A DNA stretch of 64,000 nt, taken from JAOUEA01 sp963821935 (GTDB lineage: Bacteria; Actinomycetota; UBA4738; HRBIN12). The DNA is taken from positions 496,001-560,000 of the forward strand of contig CAWGFM010000004.1 of assembly GCA_963821935.1 (NCBI GenBank), given 5' to 3'. The position numbers and the translations under genes are program-made. This document shows, in pieces, positions 23,707-31,928 of the stretch; positions within the stretch are counted from its first letter, which is position 1; each line of letters begins with the position of its first letter. Below the pieces are notes generated by a model. The model was not told the DNA's origin. It was given only the letters and a program-made list of their open reading frames with translations, and did not search any database.

Positions 23707-26280
23707 ATGCCGGCCAAACGCACACGCGCGCGAACCGGGAAGGAGCCGTTCACGGTCGAGATGCCTCGCGCGATCGAGGCCGTGCGGGATGGCGACGCCT
23801 GGTGGTTCGAGGCGGACGGACGAGAGTTGCGCCTGTCCAACCTGACCAAGATCTTCTGGCCGGACGAGGGCTACACGAAAGGCGACCTGCTCGCCTACTA
23901 CTTCAACGTGGCGCCGCTGATCGTGCCGCACCTGGCCGGGCGGCCACTCACGATGAAGCGCATGCCCGACGGCATCGACGGTCCTTCCTTCTACGAGAAG
24001 TCGGCCCCGTCGCACACGCCCGACTGGCTCGGGCGATGCGTCGTGCCGACCGAGGAATCGAAGAAGGGCGAGATCGACTACCTCACGATCGCCGACACCG
24101 CGGGTCTGCTCTACGTCGCCAACCTGGGGTGTATCGAGTTCCACCCGCTGCATTCGCGCTGCTCGGACGTCGCGCACCCCGACTACCTGTTCTTCGATCT
24201 GGATCCGTTCCCGCCGTACACCTACGAGGACGTGCTGACCGTGGCACGGCACATCAAGGTGCTCATGGATCAGCTCGGCCTGGCGTCGTTCCCCAAGACG
24301 AGCGGCGCGACCGGGCTGCAGATCTACATCCCGGTCGACCGAAGCGCCTACACGTACGAGCAGGTGCGAGCGTTCGTGGGTGCGGCGGGCTCGCTGGTCA
24401 AAGGAGCCGATCCCGACCGCGTCACGATGGCGTGGAAGATCGCCGACCGCACCGGGAAGATCTTCATCGACCACAACATGAACCGGTCGGGCGCCAACAT
24501 CTCCGCGGCGTACTCGGTGCGCCCGGAACCTCGAGCGCCGGTCTCCACGCCGCTCACATGGGACGAGGTGGCGCAGGGAGGGTTCGAGCCGCAGGACTTC
24601 CGTATCGACAATGTCTGGGATCGATTCGCGCGCATGGGCGACCTGTTCGACGGCGTGCGGACCGAGGCCATGGATCTGACCGACGCCTTCGAAGCGCTCG
24701 GGATCCGGGTGGACGAGGAGGCGGGGACAAGCCCCGGCCCACTCCCTCGCACCGCCGCGAAGTCCACACACGCGAAGACCTCGGCCGAGATCGCGGCGGC
24801 ATCCAAGGATCCGGCGCTCTTCGAGTACGTCCGCCGGCGCGACTTCTCCTCGGAAGGGACGACGGAGCCCGCCCCCGGCGATCGGGTGGACGATCGTGCG
24901 ACCTCGGGCAACTCGTTCGTGATCCACAAGCATCGCGCGACGCGGCTGCACTACGACGTTCGTCTCGAACGCGACGGAGCACTCCCCTCGTGGGCGGTGC
25001 CGAAGGGACTGCCGCTGATCAACGGTGACAAGCGCCTGGCGGTCCGAACCGAGGACCACCCCCTGGAGTACGGATCGTTCGAAGGCACGATCCCCGAAGG
25101 CCACTACGGAGCCGGCGACGTCCGGATCTTCGACGACGGCTGGTACGAGCCGGTGGAATGGACCGACACGAAGGTTAGCTTCCGGCTGCACGGCCGGCGC
25201 TATCCGGGGCTCGAGTTCCACCTGGTCAAGACCAACCGTGACTGGCTGGCGCTGCTGGCCAGCGCCCAGGGCGCCTCGCTGATCCCTTCGCCCGGCCGTC
25301 TCGAGCCGATGCTGGCAGAAGGCGGCTGGGAGACGTTCGACGATCCAGGGTGGTGGTTCGAGCCCAAGCTGGACGGGATCCGGTGTCTCGCCGAGCTGTC
25401 CACGGGCGAGACCGTGCTGCGAACCCGTACGGGACGCGACGCCACCGCGTCCTACCCCGAGCTGCACATGGTGCACGAGATGGTCGACCAGGTGAACGCA
25501 CTGGTGGACGGCGAGATCGTCGCGCTCGACGACGCCGGCCGGCCGTCGTTCGAGGCCCTCCAGGGGCGCATGAACCTGCGGGGCGAGCGCGCCATCGCCC
25601 GCGCCTCCAAGACCACACCCGTCTCGTTCGTCGCCTTCGATCTGCTCTGGCTGGACGGTCGTGATACGACCGGCCTCGCGCTCGAGGAGCGCCGCGAGCT
25701 CCTGGAGCTGGTGGTCGAACAGGATCACCGGTTGCAGGTCACCACCCATGTGGAGGGCGACGGCGTCGCGTTCACGAAGACCGCGAAGCGTCTCGGCCTG
25801 GAGGGCGTCATGGCCAAGCGCGCTGGTTCCATCTACCTCCCCGGCCGGCGCAGCCCCGACTGGCGCAAGATCAAGCTGATGAACACGCAGGCCTGCGTGA
25901 TCGTGGGCTGGACCCCCGGCAAGGGCGGGCGTGAAGGTTCCTTCGGCGCGCTGCTCGTGGCTGCGATCGATGGGGATCGCGGCCTGCGCTGGGTCGGTCA
26001 GGTCGGCTCGGGTTTCACCGAGCGCATGCTTTCGGCGCTGATGGACGACCTCGCGCCGCTGGTTCGACCGACGCCCACGATCGAGGACCCGGAGCTGGCC
26101 GCGGTCAAGGGCGCCACCTTCGTGGAGCCCGAACTCGTGTGCGAGGTCCAGTACCTGGAGCTCACGTCGAGCTCGGGGAAGATGCGCGCGCCGTCGTTCC
26201 GGGGCATGCGCCCGGATGTGCTGCCCGACGAATGCCTCCTGGAGCCGCCGGCCGGTTCGAAGCGGGTGCTGGACACGTGA
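23707..26280 (+). CDS. ligD: Multifunctional NHEJ DNA ligase D (polymerase-phosphoesterase-ligase)
   Basis: The 857-residue protein has three domains in the order seen in Mycobacterium. The polymerase/primase domain (about 25-320) contains YLFFDLDPFPPYTYEDVLT and SFPKTSGATGLQIYIPVDR. The 3'-phosphoesterase domain (about 380-520) contains FVIHKHRATRLHYDVRLERD. The ATP-dependent ligase domain (about 530-850) has the nucleotidyl lysine in WFEPKLDGIRC near residue 554 and EGVMAKR downstream. It processes and seals double-strand breaks with Ku. All catalytic motifs are present and the frame is unbroken over 2.6 kb. It ends 39 bases before a convergent gene, with a hairpin between. Confidence 0.96.
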   Translation: MPAKRTRARTGKEPFTVEMPRAIEAVRDGDAWWFEADGRELRLSNLTKIFWPDEGYTKGDLLAYYFNVAPLIVPHLAGRPLTMKRMPDGIDGPSFYEKSAPSHTPDWLGRCVVPTEESKKGEIDYLTIADTAGLLYVANLGCIEFHPLHSRCSDVAHPDYLFFDLDPFPPYTYEDVLTVARHIKVLMDQLGLASFPKTSGATGLQIYIPVDRSAYTYEQVRAFVGAAGSLVKGADPDRVTMAWKIADRTGKIFIDHNMNRSGANISAAYSVRPEPRAPVSTPLTWDEVAQGGFEPQDFRIDNVWDRFARMGDLFDGVRTEAMDLTDAFEALGIRVDEEAGTSPGPLPRTAAKSTHAKTSAEIAAASKDPALFEYVRRRDFSSEGTTEPAPGDRVDDRATSGNSFVIHKHRATRLHYDVRLERDGALPSWAVPKGLPLINGDKRLAVRTEDHPLEYGSFEGTIPEGHYGAGDVRIFDDGWYEPVEWTDTKVSFRLHGRRYPGLEFHLVKTNRDWLALLASAQGASLIPSPGRLEPMLAEGGWETFDDPGWWFEPKLDGIRCLAELSTGETVLRTRTGRDATASYPELHMVHEMVDQVNALVDGEIVALDDAGRPSFEALQGRMNLRGERAIARASKTTPVSFVAFDLLWLDGRDTTGLALEERRELLELVVEQDHRLQVTTHVEGDGVAFTKTAKRLGLEGVMAKRAGSIYLPGRRSPDWRKIKLMNTQACVIVGWTPGKGGREGSFGALLVAAIDGDRGLRWVGQVGSGFTERMLSALMDDLAPLVRPTPTIEDPELAAVKGATFVEPELVCEVQYLELTSSSGKMRAPSFRGMRPDVLPDECLLEPPAGSKRVLDT

Positions 26281-26283
26281 CCA

Positions 26284-26305
26284 GGGCGGGGGGAACACCC
26301 CGCCC
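26284..26305. terminator. Hairpin between convergent ligD and GYD-domain genes
   Basis: GGGCGGGG and CCCCGCCC pair perfectly (8 bp) around a 6-base loop, 4 bases after the ligD stop and 15 bases from the convergent stop at 26320. Its position suits a bidirectional terminator, although no T-run follows. Confidence 0.6.
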
Positions 26306-26319
26306 CAGAGCCAGCGGAG

Positions 26320-26640
26320 TCAGGCGCCGGGCGCCCGGTAGGGTGCGTGCTTGTCGATCGCCCGATCGACGTCCTCGGCCGACAGCAGCACGACCGTCTC
26401 GATGCTGCCGGCACCCGAGGCTCCGACCGCGGTCGCGACGGCCGCGGCGGTGATGTGATCGGGCATCTCGGCGATCGCATACATGTCGGTGTCGCCGAAC
26501 GCGAAGTCGAACGACGCGATCGAGCCACCCATATCCGCCGCCATCTTCTCGACGAAGGTCCGCCGGTTGACCCCCCCTTCCTTCATCACGCCCTGCATGC
26601 CCTCCTTGCTGTAGGAAACCTTGAACATGAACCGAGCCAT
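26320..26640 (-). CDS. GYD-domain protein
   Basis: The 106-residue protein reads MARFMFKVSYSKEGMQGVMK, then FDFAFGDTDMYAIAEMPDHI and GASGAGSIETVVLLSAEDVD. It matches small GYD-domain (ferredoxin-like fold) proteins of unknown function. GAGGAGG lies upstream of the ATG at 26640. It is soluble, with no cofactor motif visible. Confidence 0.82.
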   Translation of the reverse strand: MARFMFKVSYSKEGMQGVMKEGGVNRRTFVEKMAADMGGSIASFDFAFGDTDMYAIAEMPDHITAAAVATAVGASGAGSIETVVLLSAEDVDRAIDKHAPYRAPGA

Positions 26641-26727
26641 GGGCCCCACCCTCCTCACGGGTCCGATCCTTCGGGCAGACCCTCATCGTCCCCCCAAGCG
26701 CTCCGAGCGCGCAACCCCGGGGAAGGG

Positions 26728-27225
26728 TCAGAAGGGCTCGTACCCGGCTCGGACGAGCAGCGCTCGTGCGTCGCGCTCTTCGAACCCACGATCGAGCAGC
26801 TCGCGGTACAGACGCACCGTGGCCAGGGTCCGCCCGCAGGCCGGGCAGAACGCGAACTCATCGCCGAACGGCGTGTGACACCACGGACACTGTGTGACCT
26901 CGACACGGCGATCGGGCTCCAAGCCCGTATCGGCGAGGGCGTCCACGTAGCCCTTGCCGTAGTCCCACTGGATGTACTCCTCTTCGACGATCTCGAAGGG
27001 TGGCTCGTGCATGCGCGGCTCGCCCACCGACAGCATGTGCTCCAGGTTGTCACGCAGCAGATCCCACTCGTAGTAGTGGTTGGCGCCGCAGTCCTGGCAG
27101 GCGATGACCACCCCCTTGACGCTCTGGGGCGCGAACACGCTGCGCATGGCCGACAGGTCGTCCAGGTCCGCCTCGATGTTGCGGCGTTCCTCGATGGTGA
27201 GCTCGGTGGGTTCTTCGGGTTCCAT
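26728..27225 (-). CDS. DUF5319-type actinobacterial protein with zinc-ribbon motifs
   Basis: The 165-residue protein has VIACQDCGANHYYEWDLLRD, EEEYIQWDYGKGYVDALADT and a C-terminal zinc ribbon (TQCPWCHTPFGDEFAFCPACG). The central CxDCxxxHYYEWDLL block is the hallmark of a family found across Actinomycetota, function unknown. The C-terminal double CxxC ribbon appears to be an extension. It lies 21 bases downstream of the PIG-L gene on the same strand. Confidence 0.75.
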   Translation of the reverse strand: MEPEEPTELTIEERRNIEADLDDLSAMRSVFAPQSVKGVVIACQDCGANHYYEWDLLRDNLEHMLSVGEPRMHEPPFEIVEEEYIQWDYGKGYVDALADTGLEPDRRVEVTQCPWCHTPFGDEFAFCPACGRTLATVRLYRELLDRGFEERDARALLVRAGYEPF

Positions 27226-27246
27226 GTGGTCCTCGTCGATGCGGGC

Positions 27247-28005
27247 CTAGATCTCGGGGCCCGGCGCGTCGGGCGCTGGGCCGGCGGCCGGCTCTTCATC
27301 TTCCTCGTCCACGAAGGTGAACGCCTTGAAAGCCTCCGCGTACTCGACGCCCGCTTCCTCACCGAGTACGCGGGCTCGTTCGCGCACCCATGGGGCGGCG
27401 GCCTCGCCTTCCTCGGAGACGTGCTGAGCGAGCGCGGCGATCTTCGTCTCGATGGTGTCGGTGATGTCGACGTAGGCGTCGGGCTCGTTGCCGCCGAGGT
27501 AGAGGTTGGGGATCTCGAACGGCTCCAGGCCCTCGTCCTCGAGCTCTTGGAACATCACGCGTGTGGGGGCATCCGGCATGACCGCGGTCAGCGCCAGCAG
27601 CCCGGCCTGCTTGTGATCCCAGTGGTTGATGTAGCCGGGACTGAACCAGAGGCGCGAGGGATCGGGGGCCACCAACACATCCGGGCGGAGGCGGCGGATC
27701 TCGCGCGTGACCTTCTTGCGGGTCCGCGGGTTGACCTCGAGCAGGCCATCGGGCTCCCCGAGGAACGTCACGCTCTTCACGCCGAGGACGTCGGCGGCAG
27801 CTCGCTGTTCGCGCTCACGGATGGGTGCCACGTCCTCACGACGGGCGCCGGGCTCATTCGACCCGGCCGACCCATCGGTACACACGATGTAGTGCACCTC
27901 GGCGCCGGCGGCTGCCCACTTCGCGGTGGTTCCACCGCACATGAACTCGGCGTCGTCAGGGTGGGCGACCAAGACGACCGCGCTGCCGAAGGTGCGTTCC
28001 TCCAT
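27247..28005 (-). CDS. PIG-L family zinc-dependent N-deacetylase
   Basis: The 252-residue protein has the zinc motifs VVLVAHPDDAEFMCGG near the N-terminus and INHWDHKQAGLLAL in the middle, with CTDGSAGSNEPGARREDVAP between. This matches the LmbE/PIG-L fold, which includes mycothiol deacetylase MshB and conjugate amidase Mca; the exact substrate is uncertain. The C-terminal 40 residues are acidic and probably disordered. The start at 28005 is supported by TAGGCT 8 bases upstream. Confidence 0.88.
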   Translation of the reverse strand: MEERTFGSAVVLVAHPDDAEFMCGGTTAKWAAAGAEVHYIVCTDGSAGSNEPGARREDVAPIREREQRAAADVLGVKSVTFLGEPDGLLEVNPRTRKKVTREIRRLRPDVLVAPDPSRLWFSPGYINHWDHKQAGLLALTAVMPDAPTRVMFQELEDEGLEPFEIPNLYLGGNEPDAYVDITDTIETKIAALAQHVSEEGEAAAPWVRERARVLGEEAGVEYAEAFKAFTFVDEEDEEPAAGPAPDAPGPEI

Positions 28006-28013
28006 CGCTGTCG

Positions 28014-28019
28014 AGCCTA
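28014..28019 (-). promoter_or_regulatory. -10 box TAGGCT of the PIG-L deacetylase gene
   Basis: On the minus strand TAGGCT is 8 bases before the ATG at 28005, again without a ribosome binding site. Confidence 0.45.
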
Positions 28020-28066
28020 GCCGGGGGCTCCCGCGTTCGCCCACCGAGGTGTGGTTCGATGCCGTC

Positions 28067-29185
28067 GTGGCCGACGACGATGCACGCATCCGCGACCTGG
28101 AGCGGGGGTTCCGCCGGGAAGGCCTCCCCAACCTCATCGTCGACTATTCGGTGGCCGAGGACGTGTTCACCACGGCGATCCCGTTCCTCACGTTGGTGTT
28201 CCTGGCCGAAGTCGTCAACGCCTTCGACGCGAACAGGGGATGGGAGAACCTGTTGTTGGGCGCGGCGGGCCTGGCGCTGTTGGTGATCGGGTTCGGGATC
28301 CTGAACGTCATGCGACGGCGCCCGTTCCTGTCGATCCCCTCGCGGGTCGGGGTGCCCGAGCTCGTGGCGTTCGTGGTGCTGCCCGCCCTGCTCCCGATCG
28401 TCTTCAGCAGGCAGTTCCTGTTCGGATTCAACACCGTGCTGGTGAACCTCGCGGTCCTGGCTCTGGTGTACCTCGTGATCGGCTTCGGCATCGCCTCGAT
28501 CGTCCGGTGGACCGGCGCCCGGTTCTTCGTCCAGCTCGCGTCCGCATTCTCGGTGTTGATCCGTGCCGTTCCGCTCCTGTTGTTCTTCTCCTTGATCTCC
28601 TTCTTCACGACGGAGATCTGGCAGACGTTCGCGCTGTCGGGGACCTGGACCTTCTGGACGGCGATGGTGATGTTCCTGTCTCTCGGACTCCTGTTCCTGG
28701 TGGTTCGATTGCCGGGCGTGGTCCGGGAGATCCAAGGCGATTCCGCCGTGGGCGATCAGCCGCTCCGACCCAAGGAGCGACGCAATCTGGCATTGGTCGC
28801 CCTGATCAGCGAGTCCCTCCAGGTGCTGTTCGTTAGTGCTGCGGTGTGGCTCTTCTACGTGGTGCTGGGCGGCTTGCTCGTCACCGAACAGGTGCGGAGC
28901 TCGTGGCTCGGGCAGCCGGGCGACGTCCTGTGGTCGTTCACGATCGCGGGCGACCCCGTCCAGCTGACGGTGCCGTTGTTGCGCGTGGCGACCGCGGTGG
29001 CTGCGTTCGCCGGCCTCTACTACGCCGTGGCGATCCTGCTGGACCCGGCCTATCGCGATCAGTTCGTGGACACGCTCAGCGAAGAACTGCGTGAGACCTT
29101 CGGCCGGCGGGCGGAATACCTCGAACTCATCGAGCGCCGCGACGCCAGGCTCTCATCGGCATCCCGTGACGCGGCCGCAGGGTGA
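28067..29185 (+). CDS. Polytopic membrane protein of unknown function
   Basis: The 372-residue protein starts with a charged stretch (ADDDARIRDLERGFRREGLP) and continues with about eight hydrophobic segments, including FTTAIPFLTLVFLAEVVNAF, GFNTVLVNLAVLALVYLVIG and AVPLLLFFSLISFFTTEIWQ. The C-terminal 45 residues are soluble (DQFVDTLSEELRETFGRRAE). No transporter or enzyme motif was recognised. GTG at 28067 was chosen because TTCGAT lies 6 bases upstream; other GTG codons at 28049-28061 are possible. Its 3' end overlaps the convergent P450 gene by 59 bases. Confidence 0.7.
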   Translation: MADDDARIRDLERGFRREGLPNLIVDYSVAEDVFTTAIPFLTLVFLAEVVNAFDANRGWENLLLGAAGLALLVIGFGILNVMRRRPFLSIPSRVGVPELVAFVVLPALLPIVFSRQFLFGFNTVLVNLAVLALVYLVIGFGIASIVRWTGARFFVQLASAFSVLIRAVPLLLFFSLISFFTTEIWQTFALSGTWTFWTAMVMFLSLGLLFLVVRLPGVVREIQGDSAVGDQPLRPKERRNLALVALISESLQVLFVSAAVWLFYVVLGGLLVTEQVRSSWLGQPGDVLWSFTIAGDPVQLTVPLLRVATAVAAFAGLYYAVAILLDPAYRDQFVDTLSEELRETFGRRAEYLELIERRDARLSSASRDAAAG

Positions 29186-30461
29186 CCACGGGTTGCAGCT
29201 CGACACGAGCCGACGGCTCCAGGGTGAAGCGCCAGCGACGCGCCAACGTGGCCAGGAGCAGGCCGGCCTCCATCCAGGCGAACCCTTCTCCGACGCACAT
29301 GCGGGGGCCGCCGCCGAAGGGCATGTAGGCGTGTCGAGGGCGGTCCGCGTCCGGCAGGAGCCAGCGTTCGGGACGGAACGCGTTCGGCTCAGACCACCAC
29401 CGCGGGTCGTGATGCAGGAGCCACGGCGAGACGACCGCCACCGACCCCTCCGGTAGCCGCACCCCTCCCAGGTCGTGGTCGGCAACCGCCTGACGCCCGA
29501 TCGCCCACGCGGGCGGCCGAAGCCGCATGGATTCCGACAGGATCGCCGTGGTGAACGGCAAGCGCGGCAGGTCAGTGGCGGTGGGCCTCGTTCCGCGATC
29601 CAGCGTCTGGTCGAGCTCCGCGTGGAGCCGCTCTTCGGCCTCCGGATGCCCGGACAAGAGCCACCAGGTCCACGTGAGGGCATTCGACGTGGTCTCGTGG
29701 CCCGCGAGGAACAGGGTGATGGCCTCGTCGCGCACCTGCCGGTCGGTCATGCCTTCACCGTCCTCCTGGGCGGCGAGCAGCAGCGACAACACATCGTCGC
29801 CGGTGGCGCCGGTCCTCCTGCGGGATGCGATCAGCGAGTAGACGAGCCGGTCGAACACCGCGACCGACCGGTCGAACCGTCGCGTGGCCGGCAGCGGCAG
29901 GCGCTGCGTGATGGGGAACCACGGCGAGAACTGACGTCCGAACTGGGAGAGGATCTCCCGCAGCGCGCGTGCGACGGCATCGGCGTCGCGTCCACCGACA
30001 TCGGCCGCGAACAGCGTCCGCGCCACGATATCGAGGGTGAGGGTGGCCATGAGCTGGTGCATGTCCAGCGCTGCATCGTCGACGAGCTCGTCGGCGACGC
30101 GCTCGGTCTGAGCGACCATCGCACCGCCGTAGGCATCGATCCGGTCGTGATGGAAGATCGGCTGGATCAGGCGTCGCTGCTGTCGATGGAGATCTCCCTC
30201 GCTGGTGAGCAGACCGTCCCCCAGGACGCGGCGGATGTTCTGGGCGGCCGGACTCTTGCGGAAATCCCGGTTGCCCGTGGCCATGACGTCCCACACCAGG
30301 TCCGGGTGGTTCACCACGAACGCCTCCACGCGGGGCAACGAAGCGTGCACGACATCGCCGAGGCGTGCAGCGTGTTCGAGCAGTGCGATCGGTTCCCGTC
30401 GAAGCGCGCGCAGCGCCGAGAGGCGCGAGAGCCCGAGCTCGGGAACGACGACCGCGTCCAT
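29127..30461 (-). CDS. Cytochrome P450
   Basis: The 444-residue protein shows the P450 hallmarks: I-helix ITLFLAGHETTSNALTWTWW, ExxR in SESMRLRPPAWAIGRQ, the PERW block NAFRPERWLLPDADRPRHAY, and the heme-binding loop FGGGPRMCVGEGFAWMEA with the ligating Cys near residue 384. It is probably a soluble class I enzyme that needs ferredoxin, none of which lies nearby; the substrate is unknown. The start at 30461 is favoured because CAGCAT lies 6 bases upstream, but ATG 30479 cannot be excluded. It diverges from the cold-shock gene. Confidence 0.93.
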   Translation of the reverse strand: MDAVVVPELGLSRLSALRALRREPIALLEHAARLGDVVHASLPRVEAFVVNHPDLVWDVMATGNRDFRKSPAAQNIRRVLGDGLLTSEGDLHRQQRRLIQPIFHHDRIDAYGGAMVAQTERVADELVDDAALDMHQLMATLTLDIVARTLFAADVGGRDADAVARALREILSQFGRQFSPWFPITQRLPLPATRRFDRSVAVFDRLVYSLIASRRRTGATGDDVLSLLLAAQEDGEGMTDRQVRDEAITLFLAGHETTSNALTWTWWLLSGHPEAEERLHAELDQTLDRGTRPTATDLPRLPFTTAILSESMRLRPPAWAIGRQAVADHDLGGVRLPEGSVAVVSPWLLHHDPRWWSEPNAFRPERWLLPDADRPRHAYMPFGGGPRMCVGEGFAWMEAGLLLATLARRWRFTLEPSARVELQPVVTLRPRHGMPMRAWRRGAR

Positions 30462-30529
30462 CTCACGATGCTGGCACATCGTCCCGGACCGGAGCCGCGT
30501 ACGGGTGGTGTTCTTTCCTCGACTCCGGG

Positions 30530-30535
30530 TATCCT
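30530..30535 (+). promoter_or_regulatory. -10 box TATCCT of the cold-shock gene, followed by a structured 5' leader
   Basis: TATCCT would place transcription start near 30542, giving a leader of about 120 bases before the ATG at 30661, unlike the leaderless genes nearby. The leader holds a hairpin (CCGGCG-CTCG-CGCCGG, 30582-30597) and ends in a strong ribosome binding site (GGAGGGG). Long structured leaders are usual for cold-shock mRNAs. Confidence 0.5.
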
Positions 30536-30660
30536 TCGCAACGAGGGTTTCTGGCACCACAGTCACTGGAGCAGTTCCCTCCCGGCGCTCGCGCCGGAAG
30601 GCCGACGGACACGCATCATCGCACCAGGTCCGCAACGGCCGAGGAAGGAGGGGAACGCCC

Positions 30661-30861
30661 ATGGCAACAGGAACCGTGAAGTGGTTCAGCCCTGAGAAGG
30701 GATTCGGGTTCATCACGCAGGCCGACGGTCCCGACGTGTTCGTGCATTTCAGCTCGATCGACGGCGAGGGGTACAAGAACCTCGACGAGGGTCAGAACGT
30801 CGAGTTCGAAGTCACGCAAGGGGACAAGGGGCCGCAGGCCACCAACGTTCGCGTGGTGTGA
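30661..30861 (+). CDS. cspA: Cold-shock protein CspA-type RNA chaperone
   Basis: The 66-residue protein starts MATGTVKWFSPEKGFGFITQ, with RNP1 KGFGFI and RNP2 VFVHF, and ends QGDKGPQATNVRVV. This is a single OB-fold that binds single-stranded RNA and DNA. Length and sequence are typical of the family. A 120-base leader and strong ribosome binding site precede it. The last 21 bases of the coding region and the sequence past the stop are duplicated in tandem. Confidence 0.96.
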   Translation: MATGTVKWFSPEKGFGFITQADGPDVFVHFSSIDGEGYKNLDEGQNVEFEVTQGDKGPQATNVRVV

Positions 30862-30894
30862 ACCACGACCAACGTACGCGTGGTGTGAACCACG
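30841..30894 (+). repeat. 27-bp tandem duplication across the cspA stop codon
   Basis: Copy 1 (30841-30867) and copy 2 (30868-30894) are 27 bases each and differ at one position. Each copy contains CGTGGT-GTGA-ACCACG, a 6-bp stem with the stop codon in the loop of the first copy. The second copy is untranslated. Confidence 0.85.
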
Positions 30895-30910
30895 ACCTCC
30901 GGTAGAGAGC

Positions 30911-30940
30911 AGAGCCGCCGCGCACCGGCGCGGCGGCTCT
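30911..30940 (+). terminator. Strong hairpin terminator after cspA
   Basis: AGAGCCGCCGCG and CGCGGCGGCTCT form a perfect 12-bp stem with a 6-base loop (CACCGG). It lies 50 bases after the cspA stop and 4 bases before the next start codon. No T-run follows, as is common in high-GC genomes. Confidence 0.75.
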
Positions 30941-30944
30941 GTGC

Positions 30945-31928
30945 ATGAAGGGACCGCGGGTGATTCAGCGAGTGATCGACGATGTGCTCGAGTTCTCCGT
31001 GGTGGGCAGCTTCACCAAGCTGGGCTACGAGTTCCGGCGACGCTCGTTCGAGTGGGAACCCCTCGGGGACCTTCGCATGGACGGGAAGGTCGCCATCATC
31101 ACCGGCGGCAATTCGGGTCTCGGGCTGCTCACCGCCACACAGCTCGCGTCCCTGGGTGCTTCCATCCGGATCATCGTTCGCGATCGTGACAAGGGCGACC
31201 ACGCTGCCGCCCAGATCGCCGATGCCGGTAACGGCGACGTGGACGTGTACGAAGCCGACCTGTCGTCGATGGCGTCGGTGCGATCGGTGGCGGCCCGGAT
31301 CCGCGATCGCGAACCGCGACTCGACGTGCTGATCCACAACGCGGGCGGGTTGTTCGGCGAGCGGAAGGAATCGGTGGACGGGCATGAGCTGACGTTCGCG
31401 ACCATGGTGCTGGGGCCGTTCCTGCTGACCCGGGAGTTGGTGTCGCTGCTCGAGGCCACGTCCGGAGCACGGGTGATCTGGGTCTCGAGCGGCGGCATGT
31501 ACACGCAGCCGCTCAGCGTGGACACGCTCGAGATGAGCGCGCAGGACTATCGAGGCTCCGCCGCCTACGCGCGCGCGAAGCGTGCGCAGGTGGTGCTCAG
31601 CGAGGAGTGGGCCAAACGTCTTCGCGACGCCGGTGTCGCGGTGCACGCGATGCATCCGGGCTGGGCCGATACACCCGGGCTCGAGGTGGGCCTGCCCGTG
31701 TTCCGCAGCGTGCTGGGACCCCTGTTGCGAACGCCGGCCGAAGGGGCGGACACGATCGTCTGGCTCGCCGCCGCCGACGAGCCGGGCCGCACCACCGGCA
31801 AGTTCTGGCTGGATCGCGCACCCCGCTCGACCCACAAGCTCATCCGCTCGGGCGATACACCGGAGGAACGCCTCCGGCTCTGGGAGCTCTGCGAACGACT
31901 CACCGCGAGCTCGCCAGCGCCTGACTGA
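30945..31928 (+). CDS. Short-chain dehydrogenase/reductase
   Basis: The 327-residue protein has an N-terminal extension of about 45 residues, then a Rossmann fold with the cofactor motif VAIITGGNSGLGLLTATQLA, NAGG, the catalytic Ser region VIWVSSGGMYTQ and YARAKRAQ (YxxxK). It resembles the retinol-dehydrogenase/DHRS-12-like branch of SDRs; the substrate is unknown. The ATG at 30945 is 4 bases after a strong terminator hairpin, so read-through or a start further in (GTG 30960) should be considered. It overlaps the convergent argH gene by 29 bases. Confidence 0.88.
   Translation: MKGPRVIQRVIDDVLEFSVVGSFTKLGYEFRRRSFEWEPLGDLRMDGKVAIITGGNSGLGLLTATQLASLGASIRIIVRDRDKGDHAAAQIADAGNGDVDVYEADLSSMASVRSVAARIRDREPRLDVLIHNAGGLFGERKESVDGHELTFATMVLGPFLLTRELVSLLEATSGARVIWVSSGGMYTQPLSVDTLEMSAQDYRGSAAYARAKRAQVVLSEEWAKRLRDAGVAVHAMHPGWADTPGLEVGLPVFRSVLGPLLRTPAEGADTIVWLAAADEPGRTTGKFWLDRAPRSTHKLIRSGDTPEERLRLWELCERLTASSPAPD

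Noticed and set aside
20998..26280. Ku-LigD region as a new repair island
   Set aside because: Ku and a POL-PE-LIG LigD are well known in Actinomycetota. The intervening M24 and DUF456 genes show no evidence of a repair role.
23656..26298. Open frame of about 880 codons on the minus strand opposite ligD
   Set aside because: It lies wholly antisense to a textbook LigD with all catalytic motifs; the product is Arg/Gly-rich shadow sequence.
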